A stretch of 64,000 nucleotides of DNA from positions 90,075,095-90,139,094 of the forward strand of contig CM031858.1 of NCBI GenBank assembly GCA_018697195.1, given 5' to 3'. The DNA comes from Certhia americana. Taxonomy: Eukaryota > Chordata > Aves > Passeriformes > Certhiidae. The position numbers were made by a program, and so were the translations under genes. This document shows, piece after piece, positions 48,267 to 61,439 of the stretch. The first letter of the stretch is position 1. Every line of letters begins with the position of its first letter. The notes beneath the pieces are model-generated. The model was not told the origin of the DNA. It saw nothing but the letters and a program-made list of their open reading frames with translations, and made no database searches.

Positions 48267-50137
48267 GACTAATGGAACATAATTGCGTATGGATATTGGA
48301 TATGGATTTTGTTCACTCTACACAGCAACTAGGGATATTTTCATACATGTTTGAAAAATTGTCCTAGGGGACAAATGTCAGTTCCTTAGGTTTTGAAAGA
48401 AAGTATGGCTGTACAAAAACAAATTTGCACAACTGGTGAAACCAATGAAAATCCTATTTCTGTGGAGAAGCAAAATCCTGCATCACCTAGTTTCTTATCT
48501 CACACACTTTGCTGTAAGAGAAAGATACATAATTATGTGGATGCTTGCCCATATAGTTGTGGTAAATTATATTCCTTTGCTTTTTAGCCTATATAAGAGG
48601 GTACTATTTGTCAGTTATTATAGGCAGGATGGTAGAATACCATCATTACCAATATTAAAATTATCAATAATTTTCATTATCAGTCCCCATTTTAAGTTCC
48701 TATTATTCAATTGCTTATGTGGCACAACTTCAGTCCTTGGGGTGGAAATTTCTCCATGTTTTGTGTCAGCCTCAGGTTAAGATTTCTTATTTTGATTTTA
48801 TAAATCAAAAGTGATTCAACAGTCCACTATTTCTTTTACCAGCAACCCCCTCCATTCCAACAGAGACTTGAATTAGTGTTAGGGATGTGTAGGGGTTTTT
48901 TTTTTGTTGGCTCCTTTAAAATCTGTTGAAATTTGGCCAAATAATAAACATTTGAAAGATACACTCAGCCAACTTCCCTCATATTAAAAAGTTAAAATTT
49001 CAAAAGATTCTTCCTCTGTGAGCGTGTGTCTACTGGTAGTTGAACCATATGTGGGCTTTCACAGCAGGCAAGGGAGTAAGTATCCTGGATCCTATCTCTG
49101 GTCAGAGAATTCCATTTTACTTGCAGCTTTGTTCAGTTCAAGGGAAAGGCAAAAAACAATGTCAGAATGAAGGTCAAGTTGTCCTGTGTGTTTTGTTTTG
49201 CATGTGGCCTCCAGCTACCATTCAAGAAATCTGGAGAAAGGAGGGGTTCAAAAAACAGATCTGGAGAAAGATAAGGAACAGAATTAGGTCAGCAAGTATT
49301 GTGAGACTTAATCTGAAGTATGAATCAGAGCTTCAGCCAAGGTTTTATAACAAGAAAAGGCTTGTAATGAGGGAGGTTTGGAAATGTGATGAAGACCCAG
49401 CAAGGAGAAAGGACCGGGATAAGGGCAGACAGATTATATTTGGTTGGGAGTTGATTGGTTATTACTAAAAGTAAAACCAGGATTAGGACAAGTTAGGAAA
49501 AGATTGGGTTAAAAATATCACAGAAGGGAATCTGGGTTGCACAGACAATCACTGTTAAAGAAAGAGTAAGATGAAAACAGGATGGAATGGGTAACGGATT
49601 GGAGCAAGTGCATTAGACTACTCTCTGAAGAAAAGAGAAAATACAACTTTATCTCTGTGTCCATTCCTTCTTTTGCCTTTTGGCACATATTCATAAATTG
49701 AATGCAATGTAACTTGTCTTGGACAAAAATACTGGTTGCTAATATGTCAAAATTTTTCCTTGCTTTTGAAGATTCAAGCCTATAGGTCTGTGTAAAACTG
49801 AAAATACAAATGTTAAAAAACAAAATTAAGGATTTATTGATAAAAAATTCATGTGATAGAAAATAATAGATAACACTTTCAGTATGACATTAGCTTGAGT
49901 GATTGAGGAAATTTCAAGTTACTGAAATTATAAATCCAATGTAAGTAGATTGCATTGAACCTAATTCTGTTGCAGGTAGTTTCAGCTGGAGGTAGTGGCT
50001 TCCCAAAAGGTTGCTTAGATTGTTTGTATTTTTATATTAGGCTTTAGGGAGCAGCAAGTAGAAGTTCTGGGATACTGTGAAGATACCGCTAAGCCACAAC
50101 TTACTTTCCTTTTTTCATGGACAAGTTCTTTTTGAGG

Positions 50138-50161
50138 TTTTTTTTTTTTTTTTTTTTTTTT
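50138..50161 (-). repeat. Poly(T) run, about 24 nt
   Basis: A possible minus-strand poly(A) tail; no source sequence recognised beside it. Confidence 0.8.
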
Positions 50162-50559
50162 AGTTAGCAGCTGCATCACAAACTTAATTGTTTGATATAT
50201 GGTTTAAATGCATTTATCATATAAGGTATGTACCTGATTGAGGAATACTGATTTACTCATATGGGCTTTCAAACCTGTTCTGCACAGGTTACCCTCCCAT
50301 TGCAGGAATAGGACAAATTCTAAATCCTATGAAAACTATTTCTTGTCTGCAGTAATTTCTGAACTCTCATACAATAAAGCATTTTTAATTGTTATATAGT
50401 ATAATGGGTTTTTATGCTCAATTTTTTTATTATTTATTCATAAAACACTGAATTTTCTGAAAGTCTATTACAACATTTACGATTATGAATTTTATTAGTC
50501 ATTGGCAACAAATCATATTTTTTTAATTTTACATGAGCTGTCTCAGGTGAAATTATGGA

Positions 50560-50760
50560 GTGTTAATATCCTCTCCTAATTCCCAGATAACCAGGATAAC
50601 TAGCTTTTACTTATTCATCCTTTTGCCCTTTTAAAAGGTTGCCACACAAGATTTTTTCCACTCTTCTGAAATTTCCCCAGGACTAACTTGGGGTCAGCAT
50701 TAAAGATTCACAAGAGTCTCTTCATTGCTGTAACTGAAGGCCTAGCTCCTAAATGGTAAA
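50560..50760 (-). mobile_element. Ancient CR1 fragment, ORF2 5' of RT
   Basis: 'gcccttttaaaaggttgcca', 'ttttttccactcttctgaaa' and 'tttccccaggactaacttgg' match, reversed, the block preceding NYRPVS (VPIFKKG region) of old amniote CR1. It lies at lower coordinate than a block that should precede it in the same element, so it is a separate copy from 50840-51720. Confidence 0.5.
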
Positions 50761-50839
50761 GGCTGGCTTAGAGTCTGTAAGAATACATCTGAAATGAAGG
50801 TTGTCACTTTTCCATATCCATCTTTTTACCTATATACTT

Positions 50840-51720
50840 ACCTTCAATGAATTTCATCTAACATTCAATTGCCCCTTGCTTGAAGGTGCAATGCAGTGCC
50901 AGGTTAAGAGTAAGAAGTGACTGCGGTATCTGAATTCCAGTAGCACTATCTACACTACACAGTGAGCTCTTTTTTCTGCTGCCTTAAATAGCTTAATATC
51001 ATAAGGAACTGTTGACACTTTATATTCACCCTCTCTTCCTTCCAGTTCTTTAGAAGTACACTGAGCAGTACGAGACCCAAAAACATGACTGCAGAGCTCC
51101 ACAGGGATCCTTCTTCTGCGCTGAGAAAGGACTCTTAATCTCTGTTTCCAATCTTAACCAATTATTTATACATGCAAGAATCTTCTTTTTAATCTTCTGA
51201 CTTCTCAGTTTCTTTAAGGACCCTTGGTAAGGGATCTTGTCAAACGCTTTCTGGAAATCCAAATAATCTGTATCATCAGGGTGAATCTTATTCATTCTCT
51301 TGTGTATCATTTAAAGAACTTGTATTGATTTGTTAGGCATTATTTCTTTTTATAAAAGTAGTTCTAGCTCCTTCCTATTACATGTAATTTATTAATAATT
51401 CAGCTGGTTATATTTTTTACAATAGTTCCTGCTGAATTGCACAATATAGATGTTGGCGTTCCTAGTCTGTAGTTCCTTCATTATGCATAAGCAGCCTTTA
51501 AAAAAAAAAAAAAAAGAGTCTGTCTTCCCCACCACATAGTTAACAATTATTTCAAATAAATATTTTCCAAAACAATTCAGCTAGTTCATTCTTCCATCAG
51601 CTTAGGGTATTTGGGTAGGTATTATCTCTTGTTGGTGTTCAACTTAGCACTGTTCATTTTATATTTTTGTCTGATAAATGACTTTAGATGCATTTCATTA
51701 CAAAGTGGAATTTCAGGGGA
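50840..51720 (-). mobile_element. Ancient CR1 LINE, RT region of ORF2
   Basis: The minus-strand frame at 51050-51310 contains YLDFQKAFDKIPYQGSLKKL followed by INNWLR, the CR1 RT motif LDFxKAFDxVxHxxLxxKL...NWL. Lower coordinates hold 'aatgaatttcatctaacatt' (~50848). Higher coordinates hold 'gttaggcattatttcttttt' (51332), the VPGKxxE block (~51410-51440) and 'ttcagctagttcattcttcc' (~51577). An A-run at 51498-51515 interrupts it. Short stretches of frame survive but the element is dead. Confidence 0.78.
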
Positions 51721-51795
51721 CCCCTTATTTAGAAGACTAGTGGCTTAGGAGTTTTTCCACTTTTTTATGTCAATCACTAAAAAAAAATTTACTTC

Positions 51796-51978
51796 TTTTC
51801 TTTTCTTTTCTTTTCTTTTCTTTTCTTTTCTTTTCTTTTCTTTTCTTTTCTTTTCTTTGCTTTGCTTTGCTTTGCTTTGCTTTGCTTTGCTTTTTTTCTT
51901 TTCTTTTCTTTTCTTTTCTTTTCTTTTCTTTTCTTTTCTTTTCTTTTCTTTTCTTTTCTTTTCTTTTCTTTTCTTTTC
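51796..51978 (+). repeat. Composite homopyrimidine microsatellite (TTTTC)12-(TTTGC)7-(TTTTC)16
   Basis: TTTTC units at 51796-51855, seven TTTGC units at 51856-51890, then a T-rich junction and sixteen TTTTC units at 51899-51978, running into the gap. Mirror-symmetric polypyrimidine tracts can form triplex DNA. All proteins read through it are artefacts. Confidence 0.95.
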
Positions 51979-52378
51979 NNNNNNNNNNNNNNNNNNNNNN
52001 NNNNNNNNNNNNNNNNNNNNNNNNNNNNNNNNNNNNNNNNNNNNNNNNNNNNNNNNNNNNNNNNNNNNNNNNNNNNNNNNNNNNNNNNNNNNNNNNNNNN
52101 NNNNNNNNNNNNNNNNNNNNNNNNNNNNNNNNNNNNNNNNNNNNNNNNNNNNNNNNNNNNNNNNNNNNNNNNNNNNNNNNNNNNNNNNNNNNNNNNNNNN
52201 NNNNNNNNNNNNNNNNNNNNNNNNNNNNNNNNNNNNNNNNNNNNNNNNNNNNNNNNNNNNNNNNNNNNNNNNNNNNNNNNNNNNNNNNNNNNNNNNNNNN
52301 NNNNNNNNNNNNNNNNNNNNNNNNNNNNNNNNNNNNNNNNNNNNNNNNNNNNNNNNNNNNNNNNNNNNNNNNNNNNNN
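51979..52378. other. Assembly gap (400 N)
   Basis: Exactly 400 Ns follow the TTTTC array. On the far side the repeat unit is different (CCCTTT), so the missing part contains at least one change of unit. Confidence 0.95.
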
Positions 52379-52397
52379 GTTCCCTTTCCCTTTCCCT
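52379..52397 (+). repeat. (CCCTTT)n remnant after the gap
   Basis: Three hexamers of a different pyrimidine repeat directly after the gap. Confidence 0.8.
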
Positions 52398-55300
52398 CAA
52401 CTTTGATGTACATGAAAAAGCCTTACATAAGATTTTTTGTGCTTACTGAAAGTTAGTCCTCAAACTTTTCTTTGGTCCATCATGTTTTCACATTTGCCCT
52501 GCTTATGTTCTGTTCCCTTTTGCTTGTTTACAACCCATCATGTCTCTGATGAGAAAGGAAAATGTAAAGAATATTTTTCTTACCTGTGTTTCTGCCTTGG
52601 GTGGAGGTTTGGGGGGTTTTTTTAATTTCTTTGGCCATTTTACCCCTATGAGAGAAAACAAGATGAACTTCCTTTCACTGCAAAACCCAAGGATTATATT
52701 GCCAAAACCAAGCAAACTTTTCACAAGAGAGAGTAACAGTGCAATGTTTCAGAACCTCTCATTCAATAAAGGGTGTTTGGTTGGTTCAACATTTCTTACT
52801 CTTCCAAGGTGAAATTTGTTTAGTGACAAGCAGTATATGCCTGCCACAGAATCTGTAGGGTGTTTCAGTTCTGAACTTCATTTGATACTCAGAAATGTTT
52901 CTAAAGTGATTGATAATTCTGAAGCAGTTTTCCTGTCATTAAAAAAACCCACAGGTTTTTTAGGACAGAGAGATTGAGAAATATTAATCAAATTTTAGAA
53001 ACATTTTGGTGTCTATATGCATATATCTGTGCATTTTTTGAAGTAGCACTTTGTAAATCATACAACTCATATTTTTATATTTTAGTTTTTTAATTTTAAA
53101 GTATTTACCAAATTTGGAGACCTACTTATGTGATAGTAAAATACAATTATAAGCAGTTTCAGGCTAAAGTTATACTATTGTGCTATTGTCAAAAGCTGTT
53201 CATGTTGTTTTCAACAAAATTAGCAATCATAATTGCTGATGGTTGGAACCTGAGAATTTCTGAACTGAAATGGATAAGGATTGACAAAGCTTGACTTCCC
53301 AAAGGCTTTGCAAGACTTCTGTGTGTTCAAAGTAAAACACTGTAAACTAATTACTTCATAGTCTTATGCATATTAAAGGGATATGTATGAAATCTAGATG
53401 TATTCAGTCTTATGAAGAAACATACTTTGTTTTAACAAAATTAAGAACTTAATTTGCTGAGTAGGTATAAGTATCCATTCTTTTTTACCCACTTGTGATG
53501 CATTTAAGTCACAAATATAATATCTTTATAGGCTACTTAGAAGGACTTAAAAATACTTCTAATTATCTTTTAAAAAAAATTTATCAAGAAATATTTATTG
53601 TGTATTTCTTAACAATTTAACTCAGGAAGAACATATTTTACAGTGTGTTGCCTTTTGTTTCAGTATCTATATCCCTGGTATTGGTTGTTAGCATGGAATA
53701 TATTTTATTCATTGTTATCCATTGTTTTCTAGATGCTTCCTTTAATTTCTGCAGCTGCTGTTCTGTTTACCTTCCAATTCTTGATGTTGCTGCTATTCTC
53801 CTAGCCTTCCTTTTTCTACACTTGTGGTGCTCTAAATCTGTCAACCAGATGTAGCTTCCAGGAGTCCTGATTACAAGCAGATTTGCAAGCTCTTGTATGT
53901 TACTTTCTATTTTAAAAAGTTGACTTGGGATTTGGAAAAAGCTCCCCATTTAGTTCTTTAAATAGAAAGAAAATACTGTAACTCAATGTTGGCTGCTGGT
54001 TAGCACTACTGAAACAAACTCATGGCTGGAAACAGATTTGTGGCATTGTTTGGCTTCATAGATGATGATTTATTTTAGTGCTATTAGAAAGTGCATGTAG
54101 GAGAGGGCTTGTTTTCATTTTAAGTGTTTCTAAAGGTGTAATGCCTTGTGGTGCCAGGGAAGGAGACAAGGGAAGACTGTCTGGACTCCTGAGAAAAATA
54201 CACCAGTCAGTTTCCGTGACCTGTGTAAGAGCTATATTTCATCTGTAGGGCTGTTCTCTTAGATTACCCTAGGAGATGTAGTTTGCTACTCCCTCCCTAA
54301 CGTTCACAAAAGCTGCATGGCAAAAATGCTGCCTCTTCCCAGTCTCTTGGCTCAATGGCCTGTCTGCAGGGGCAATAGGGACCTCTTCAGCTGGGCAGTA
54401 TTCTGTCATGCCAATGCAACCTGTTTTGATAAGCAGCACGTGAAACTCCTCCCCTCCTTGTAGTGGCACAAATCTGTCAGTGTGTGGGCAGCAGAGAGGC
54501 TGAGTGTGTTTCAGCTGCACAGCTAGACATTCTCATCTGGATATTGGTGTCCAAAGACAGAGGAGATATGGGATCTAGCCATGAGAAAAGAGACCAAGAT
54601 GAAGTAAAGCATGCCTCTCAACAGTGGCCACAATGTGAGAGCGTTTCTTTAGAGACCATCAAATGATGACACTTTTTGAACTGTAGCTTGTCAACAGAGA
54701 TCAACAATAGTGTCCAATTCAAGAGGCTTTGGGGGCATGCTGTATGCAGGAAGTGTGCCCTGTACTGCTGAGGCATTCCAGGCGTATGAGGTCCTCTCAT
54801 TCTCTTTGACTTCACAAAAGTGCCAGAAGGTGCCTCTCACCAGATCTGATAGACTAAAATAGTGGCTAACCTGGTTAGTCACAGCCCAGGAATGAAGCCC
54901 AGATTTTGCTGGTAGAAATAAGTAATTTCACTCTAGGAGAGAACTGGTACCAGTCAACTCTACCTTACAATGTAATCCAGTTTATTAAACAAAATTGTTC
55001 TTAAAAGGGTTTATTTCTTTGCCTCCAAAAGAAATGAAGGGACAATTTTGCATTTTAATGGAAAGCATGATTTTTTCATTTGTGGTAAAGACAGAGAAAA
55101 GAGCATTGAAAAGGGATTAAAATTACCTTTAAATTGAGAGTTGCAACCTTAGCCTCCCCATCATCTAGTTTGTTATGAATCATGAAAGTGATAACTTCCA
55201 TGTATGACACAAGAATCTTTGCATATATTGTGAATGTATTTGAAAACCAAATTATTACAAAATTGGTTAAAAGCATGTGATTATATATTTTGGACCAATC

Positions 55301-55642
55301 TGCCCATATGAGGTGTTAAAGACAATGTATCCATCTGCCAAAATGATGAAAATTCACCTCAAGGTGTAGTAAAATGACTGAGCATGGCCTTAGCTCTGCA
55401 GTCTTACTGCTGCCTCAGGAAAAATGAGTAATTTTAGTGGCAAAACAGATCCAGAATTATCTTGAGATCAAAGACTGAAGTTGTAAGGGGCTCTTCCTCT
55501 GATTGCTCAAGTTTGGGAGGATGCTTATTACAATATCCTGCATATCAAGCCAAAGCTATTTGCAATTCATATTACCTTAGTTTATGTTTTACAAACTAAT
55601 TGTAAGGACTCTGCAGCCTTTCCCACACTCTGAGTGTAACAC
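52398..55642. other. AT-rich sequence, nothing recognised
   Basis: A short hydrophobic frame (53645-53854) and frames at 54269-54520 show no family resemblance. Confidence 0.45.
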
Positions 55643-55671
55643 AATAATCTACTGCTTCTCAGTAGATTATT
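55625..55671. repeat. Perfect 12-bp hairpin with 5-nt loop beside a 13-bp palindrome
   Basis: AATAATCTACTG at 55643-55654, loop CTTCT, and CAGTAGATTATT at 55660-55671. Five bases upstream lies ACACTC-T-GAGTGT at 55625-55637, a second inverted repeat. Confidence 0.86.
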
Positions 55672-58600
55672 CTGCCTCTGGAAATATATGTGATTCTAAA
55701 GTGATAGTATTCCCATTTGTATTTATTTGTATATTAGTCCTATTTATATTTATGCGCAGAATGGGCTAATCCTTCACATATTTGACAAATAGACGCATCA
55801 TGTTTATTATGGTGTTGCCATGAAGTGGAAATCTGCAATAAAATCATTATAATAGTCATCAAAGCCTTGCAGTACTGAGGTTATAATCAGCTGAAATATA
55901 AAAAAGTATGTATTTTTATATAAAAATGACCAGTTTTGAAACCAAAATGCATTAAAGGTAATTCCACTGTCAGCCTAGAACAGAATAAGCACTTTTCATT
56001 GCAAAGGGATCTATATATTTTTTGCAGCATGTGAGAATGCCTGTTCAGTGTTTGCAGCAGCAAGTATTAAGCATAGTTATTCTAGATGTTAAAGGCAAAA
56101 GTATATTTTCTCTACAAGTGATTTTATTTTACTGGGGTTTTTTATGTCATATGACTGCATCTTGCAGTCTTTCGATTCATTGCTCTTGGATGTCAGTGCA
56201 TATTAGCCAATATTTGGTTATTAATTCTCAGGGATTTAAAGGCCTTCCAAAGATTTACACTCAGTATTGAAAACATCACCATCAGGATGTTGAAGTATTT
56301 ACAACTGAGCACAAATAATTATGTGACGAGTCTTATATTTTTAGTTATCATAAAGCCCAAGATAAATAGGTTATATGAATTTCATTTAGTACCTAGTCTA
56401 AAGTGGTTGAGTTTTTAAAATTTTCTCCTGCATTCTCCAAACTAGGCAACCTCAGTGATATTTTATGCATGAAACTGTTTATATTTCCCCAACCTGCAAC
56501 AGTACTATTTCCTTCTTGAAAATAATTCTGACTGCATCCTAACCAGGTTTAGTTCTAGAAGACCATTGTTTTTTCACATGCAAAAAGAACTGCTGAACTA
56601 ATAAGCATATTTTGAAGTCCATTTAAGATCAGGGTTTTACAGACAATAAGTTCACATTCATGATTGACACATTAATTTAACTCATTAATATCTGGGGCTT
56701 AAGAAAGGCTAAGTTTTAAAATGCAGCAAAAGAAGGTAAAACTAATATTTTTTTAATCCATTTTGTCATATTCAAATGGTTCCAGATGGGCCTCATGTGA
56801 CTAGTTCATTATCAGAGTATTTTAAAAGATAATGTGACATTGATTCTTTCTATTCTCTTTTTGGTTTCACTAAAGACCTATTTTCAAGATTTTCTCTGCC
56901 AGGAGTGTTAAAGTGTGCTTGCAAAAATATTACAGCAGAGGTTCATGACTCCACAAAATATCAGTATCTCCAAAATAATCAGTTTCACTTCTTTATGTCA
57001 CAGGAATATTTGATGTTCCAGCCCATAATTGCTGTGGAGTTAATGGGGATTGTGCTTTACACAAAAGGTAAAGCTGCAAAAATACAAATCCTATTGGAAA
57101 ATCACTTTCTTTTTTACTGCATGTGGGATCTCTAATTGTTAGGAAAGAAGAACAAACTATAGAAAGAGAGCAAAAAGCATCATGTAGAAGAAGAGGGGGA
57201 AGTCTAGAAAAGCAACTGGTAGCAGAGAAACTAAGGCAGCCTTTTACAGTTTTGAAGGCAGCTTGCCTTTTTAGGAATTTATTTTCACGTCTGCAGTGTG
57301 ATATTGCCTGTCATTTTACTGGAGCCATGAGAGTTCCCAGCTCTTATCTTCTGCTTCTTAGTTCTGATTGCCTTTGTCATTCCCACCCTTTATCTTCTCA
57401 CATCCCTTTTTTCTCCTCCCGTACATACTTCTTGCAACAGGATGAGTCCAAATATTTCCAGTGAAAGTTCTGAAGTATTGTTGACTCTCCTCTTCTTCTT
57501 GCTCAGTTGCACCTTGGAAGCTTGGCTGTTTTGGAAAGGTTAATTCTGTGGCCTCCTCTTGCATCTACAGTGGACTGGTGGCTATCACCCAGTGTCTCAT
57601 AATGGGGATGGATAGATGTTGGGATAAATTAAGGGTCTTTCCAGTCAAATAGGAAAAGCAAATGTGTGCTTGGAGTGAATACAGTTCTTGCAACTCACCT
57701 TTCTGTTGGCAAAACAATGTATTTGCTACATAGTTAGTTTTTATGTGTTTATTTTTGAAATGAACTTCCAATTAATTTGTTTGAGAAGTGACGGAAAAAA
57801 AAAAAAAAAGAAAAAAAATCAGAAATTTCCCAAAGGAAATGTAATCTCAAACCCCAATAAATTTATTTTTGTATTTAAAAAGACCCATATAAATTTGTCT
57901 GGAAATGCTGAGTATAAAAGAAAAAAATAAGCAAGAAGCTGTAAGACTTTTATGGAAAAGAACAAGGAATCATGGAACTGAGCATTACAAAAAGCTCAAA
58001 ATAGGGTGTATGTGGGGCATTTTTATTTTTCGACAACAATTTGCATAATAAAGGATAAACTGACAAAAGAAGTGATTTTAAACAAAAAAGGTTAGTTGAA
58101 TAATTAAAAAGCACATTATAACAACCAAACTTAAATGTAGCAAGATGAATAGTTCTTACATGCTATAGTGAGGCAGTACATAAAATCCTCAGATAGAAGC
58201 AAAGTGAATATGAAAATAAGCTGCTAAAAAAATTCATGTTTTCAAGGGCTTTTTTTTTTAGGAAGACAGAATTACCTACCTGCATGTATATTTTTTGGGG
58301 GGGTTTACAAAGTAATTTATATTTCTATCTAATATGTCTGCCCTAAGGGTGTAACAAATACAAGAGGGAAAATATAATTAATATAGAATTATAAAACCAA
58401 CTGCAAAATGTATTTTCTTTATTTCCTCATGATAGCTGGAAAGAAAGAAAAGCAAAGGGTACGACTGACATTCCTTGTTTAATGCAGCTTACTTAGTGAC
58501 TGGCATAATGATAAGTGATGGTAATTTACCTTAAAAACCTTAATGAGTGGATCATTACTATAGAGAAATGGGAAGAAAACTTTAATCCCACAGAGGCAGA

Positions 58601-59159
58601 GCTCCATGGTTGGCTGTGCAATAACCAGACAGAACTCTGAATGAGATTCCCAAGCTTCTGTTCCCTAGATAAAATTTTCTCTCACTCCACTTTTGCAAAG
58701 GTAATGAGGAGGTAATGAGGCTTGACTTGAATTTTTTCAGCACTTGATTCCCTTCATTCCCCAGCAGGTTCCCATAGGATAGAGTAAGATGTTGGATTTA
58801 TATAAAAGCTGTGCTGATAGATAGGTGGAGGAGGTGAGCCATGCTATTTGGTTTTGGATTCTGTCTGAATGAGAAGGGGTTCAGATAAATTTCAAGTTCT
58901 TTCAGCACTGTCAATTCACTCTGATAGTTTCCACAGAATAAGACAATTTGACGACGTGCAGACCTTGTCAGGGTTGTTGACTGTTTATTTTGTCACTTCC
59001 CTGATACTAAACACTGACCTTTCTATGCCACCTTTTCTTCCTCTTTCCTCCCCATTTTTCACTAACTTAATGTACACATCTGAGTAAATAATAAAACCCA
59101 AAAAGGTAGGCAGAAACGTTGTATTAGATCATTAGCTTAATTTGAGCTGAAAGGTCTTT
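55672..59159. other. AT-rich sequence, nothing recognised
   Basis: A-rich run at 57795-57820 and a 12-bp-period duplication of GGTAATGAG near 58700-58720. No gene seen. Confidence 0.45.
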
Positions 59160-59400
59160 GTTGTAAGTTGGGGGTGGGAAGGGACCTGGGGACCTTTGCA
59201 AAGTATTTTGCTGGCAAGCTTGTTGAGATTTGATTGCCTTTGTTGTGATAATCTGAAATTAATTTGCACTTGAACCCATCTTTCTTCTGGGCTCAATTTA
59301 AACACGGTTATAATTATGCGCCCTGCATGAAATTGAGAACAGACACTGATATGACAAGTCTGAATTTTTTAATTCCCCAGGTACTAAAGGCTTTTTTCCC
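59160..59400. other. Candidate conserved non-coding block
   Basis: Repeat-free, complex sequence with CpGs ('aacacggttataattatgcg') and homeodomain/HNF-like words ('gaaattaatttgcac'). The texture resembles developmental enhancers, but this is inference from composition only. Confidence 0.22.
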
Positions 59401-61439
59401 CACTTATCTCACAAGGTAATAAAACAAAATGTTCCAGTGAAGCACATGCTTAAGAGAGAGGTATTTGCCTGAGGGGAAACAGTAATAATCAGTGTATTGC
59501 TACACATTTACTCATGTACTTTCTCAGTAGGTCAATCTCTTTCTTTTAAAGTGATGTTAAACTTCTGCTAATATTGGTTGATTTGTAGCTGGTACAATAT
59601 TAAAAAAAAAAAAAAGTAGAAATGATGTGTTTTATTCTATTTTAGCAGATCCTCATTTAAAAGGCTTTTTCTCAAACATCCATTTTGATAGATATTTTTT
59701 TAAAAACCCACTATTGAAGACTACCTCCTAACATCCACAATTGATCTTAGCAGTGCACCTTTCTTGTTCTCAGTATGAGCTGTAATATCCTTATCAGCAT
59801 TCTTTTAGTTTTAACCCAGATTAGTGTTTTTGGTGAGGAATCTCATTAACTACAGTAAGCCCATCTTCTTTTGTGATTTCCTTTGGAATTGTAATGTACG
59901 GAAAGGCCACCAAGGTCAATGCCCTGGGCACAAATTCCTCTTTAAATCATCATTCAGCTCAGAGTAACAACGTTCTCCTTAGAAATAGACATTTTTAAAG
60001 ATCTGGAACAAACTGCTCAGTTTCTTGGAAGTGAAAATCATAAGGAGGAGAAGCAGAAATTAAGAGCATAGAAAATTAAGTGTAGGGATCTGCAGAGTTA
60101 CTATTTCTTAGATACATTCATTTCCTTTTCACCAGTATAATTCTTCTTCTTTCTGCCCTCTGAATTTGTATACTATGTCATTTTGAATGAAGAAGAGGAT
60201 GTTTTTTAGTTAAGTTACCCTACCTATTACCACGGGTTTTGAAGGCATTAATGATGCTACTGTGTTGCATTTTTAAAGCTTGAGTAAACAGCAATTTTTG
60301 TCTCCCCAACTCTGTTGACTGCATTCAGTTGAGTTTCTTGAGAAAATGAAATAATTAAAAATATCCATTGTTTATGCCAAGGAAAGGAATGGTGTTATTT
60401 CTACCATATTATTTTACTAGCAGCAACTTAAAAAAAAAAGCACAGAACGCATGCTGACTATTTCACCATTCTCATTCAAGTCCCTACTTCAATTGCAAAA
60501 AAACAAAGTAGGTGAAATAACTGACTAGCACCTCATTGTGGTTAAAAAGGAGATCTTAACCCCTGCCTTTTTAGAGGACTCAGTATTCATTTGGATACTT
60601 TTCGGAAATTTACTTAATTTTAACTAATGATGGCTTTCCTACTGACTATAATTGAAATAAAAATGCAAATGTCTGTGATGAGGCTGGCACATTTGAAGAT
60701 AAAGAGAAAAGCTAAAACAGGTAATATGCAGAGTCATTACTTTTCTACACTGACATTAGTATTGGTTGCAGTTAGGTTTGTTAGAAAATTACTTTTTATT
60801 TTAAAACTTGTGTCTTTTGGTCTTTTTTCCAAATACTAGTTTGCTGAGAGGAGGGGAAAGTGAAAGTGATTTTGGCTAATTTTAGTGAGAAAGAAACTAT
60901 GGAAAATATGGTTTGACAGTGGACACTGACACTACATAATTTTTTTTACCTGAAATATCAACCACACGTCCATGATGCAGATTTCCTAGATTTGGCCCCT
61001 ATAAGCAAAACCTTGTTAAAAATTTTTAGATGCATCTTCTACTGTGTTCCCTGCCTCTCTATCCTCTTTTTCAGAAAAAACTTTAGAAACCATGGGGAAA
61101 AAAGCCAACCATACAATAAACTTCTTAGTCCACAGCATGCCTATTAAACAATATAGTAGCTCAAAGCAGCAAAAAGTTACTACTGTGGAGAATTGCATCG
61201 TCCTCCATATCTTGATACCTAGGAATCCCATAGGAATCTGATCCTAAGGCAAAAATACATTTAGCATATGACCAGTGATGAGACATCTAAAATGCACCAA
61301 TAATAATATGGGATGACATGCTAGGAGAGCACATATGATAAGAATTGTGAGGCCACACATGGTGTGGTACATTTTCACCCCTTAGTTTATGTGTTTTGCT
61401 TTCCACTTCCACATTTTCTGGTGACTTTATCTAGTCTCG
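59401..61439. other. AT-rich sequence, nothing recognised
   Basis: Contains a split inverted repeat at 60459-60519 and an A-run near 59602-59615. Confidence 0.45.
60459..60519. repeat. Split inverted repeat
   Basis: The right arm 60506-60519 (AAGTAGGTGAAATA) pairs with two separate left pieces, TATTTCACC 60459-60467 and CTACTT 60484-60489. The 16 bases between those pieces look inserted. Confidence 0.7.

Larger units (their letters stand above)
43831..50559. other. AT-rich sequence, no recognised gene
   Basis: Contains an AAAT microsatellite (45581-45600), GGAA-type repeats (48235-48266), a 24-bp direct repeat pair listed separately, and a T-run of about 24 at 50138-50161. The 142-codon frame at 49040-49468 is basic and purine-rich with no recognisable domain. 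Confidence 0.42.

Noticed and set aside
49040..49468. 142-codon basic frame
   Set aside because: Purine-rich composition alone explains the open frame and the Lys/Arg content.
51745..52456. Frames of 179-229 codons rich in Lys/Glu or Phe/Leu/Ser
   Set aside because: Translation of the TTTTC microsatellite and Ns.
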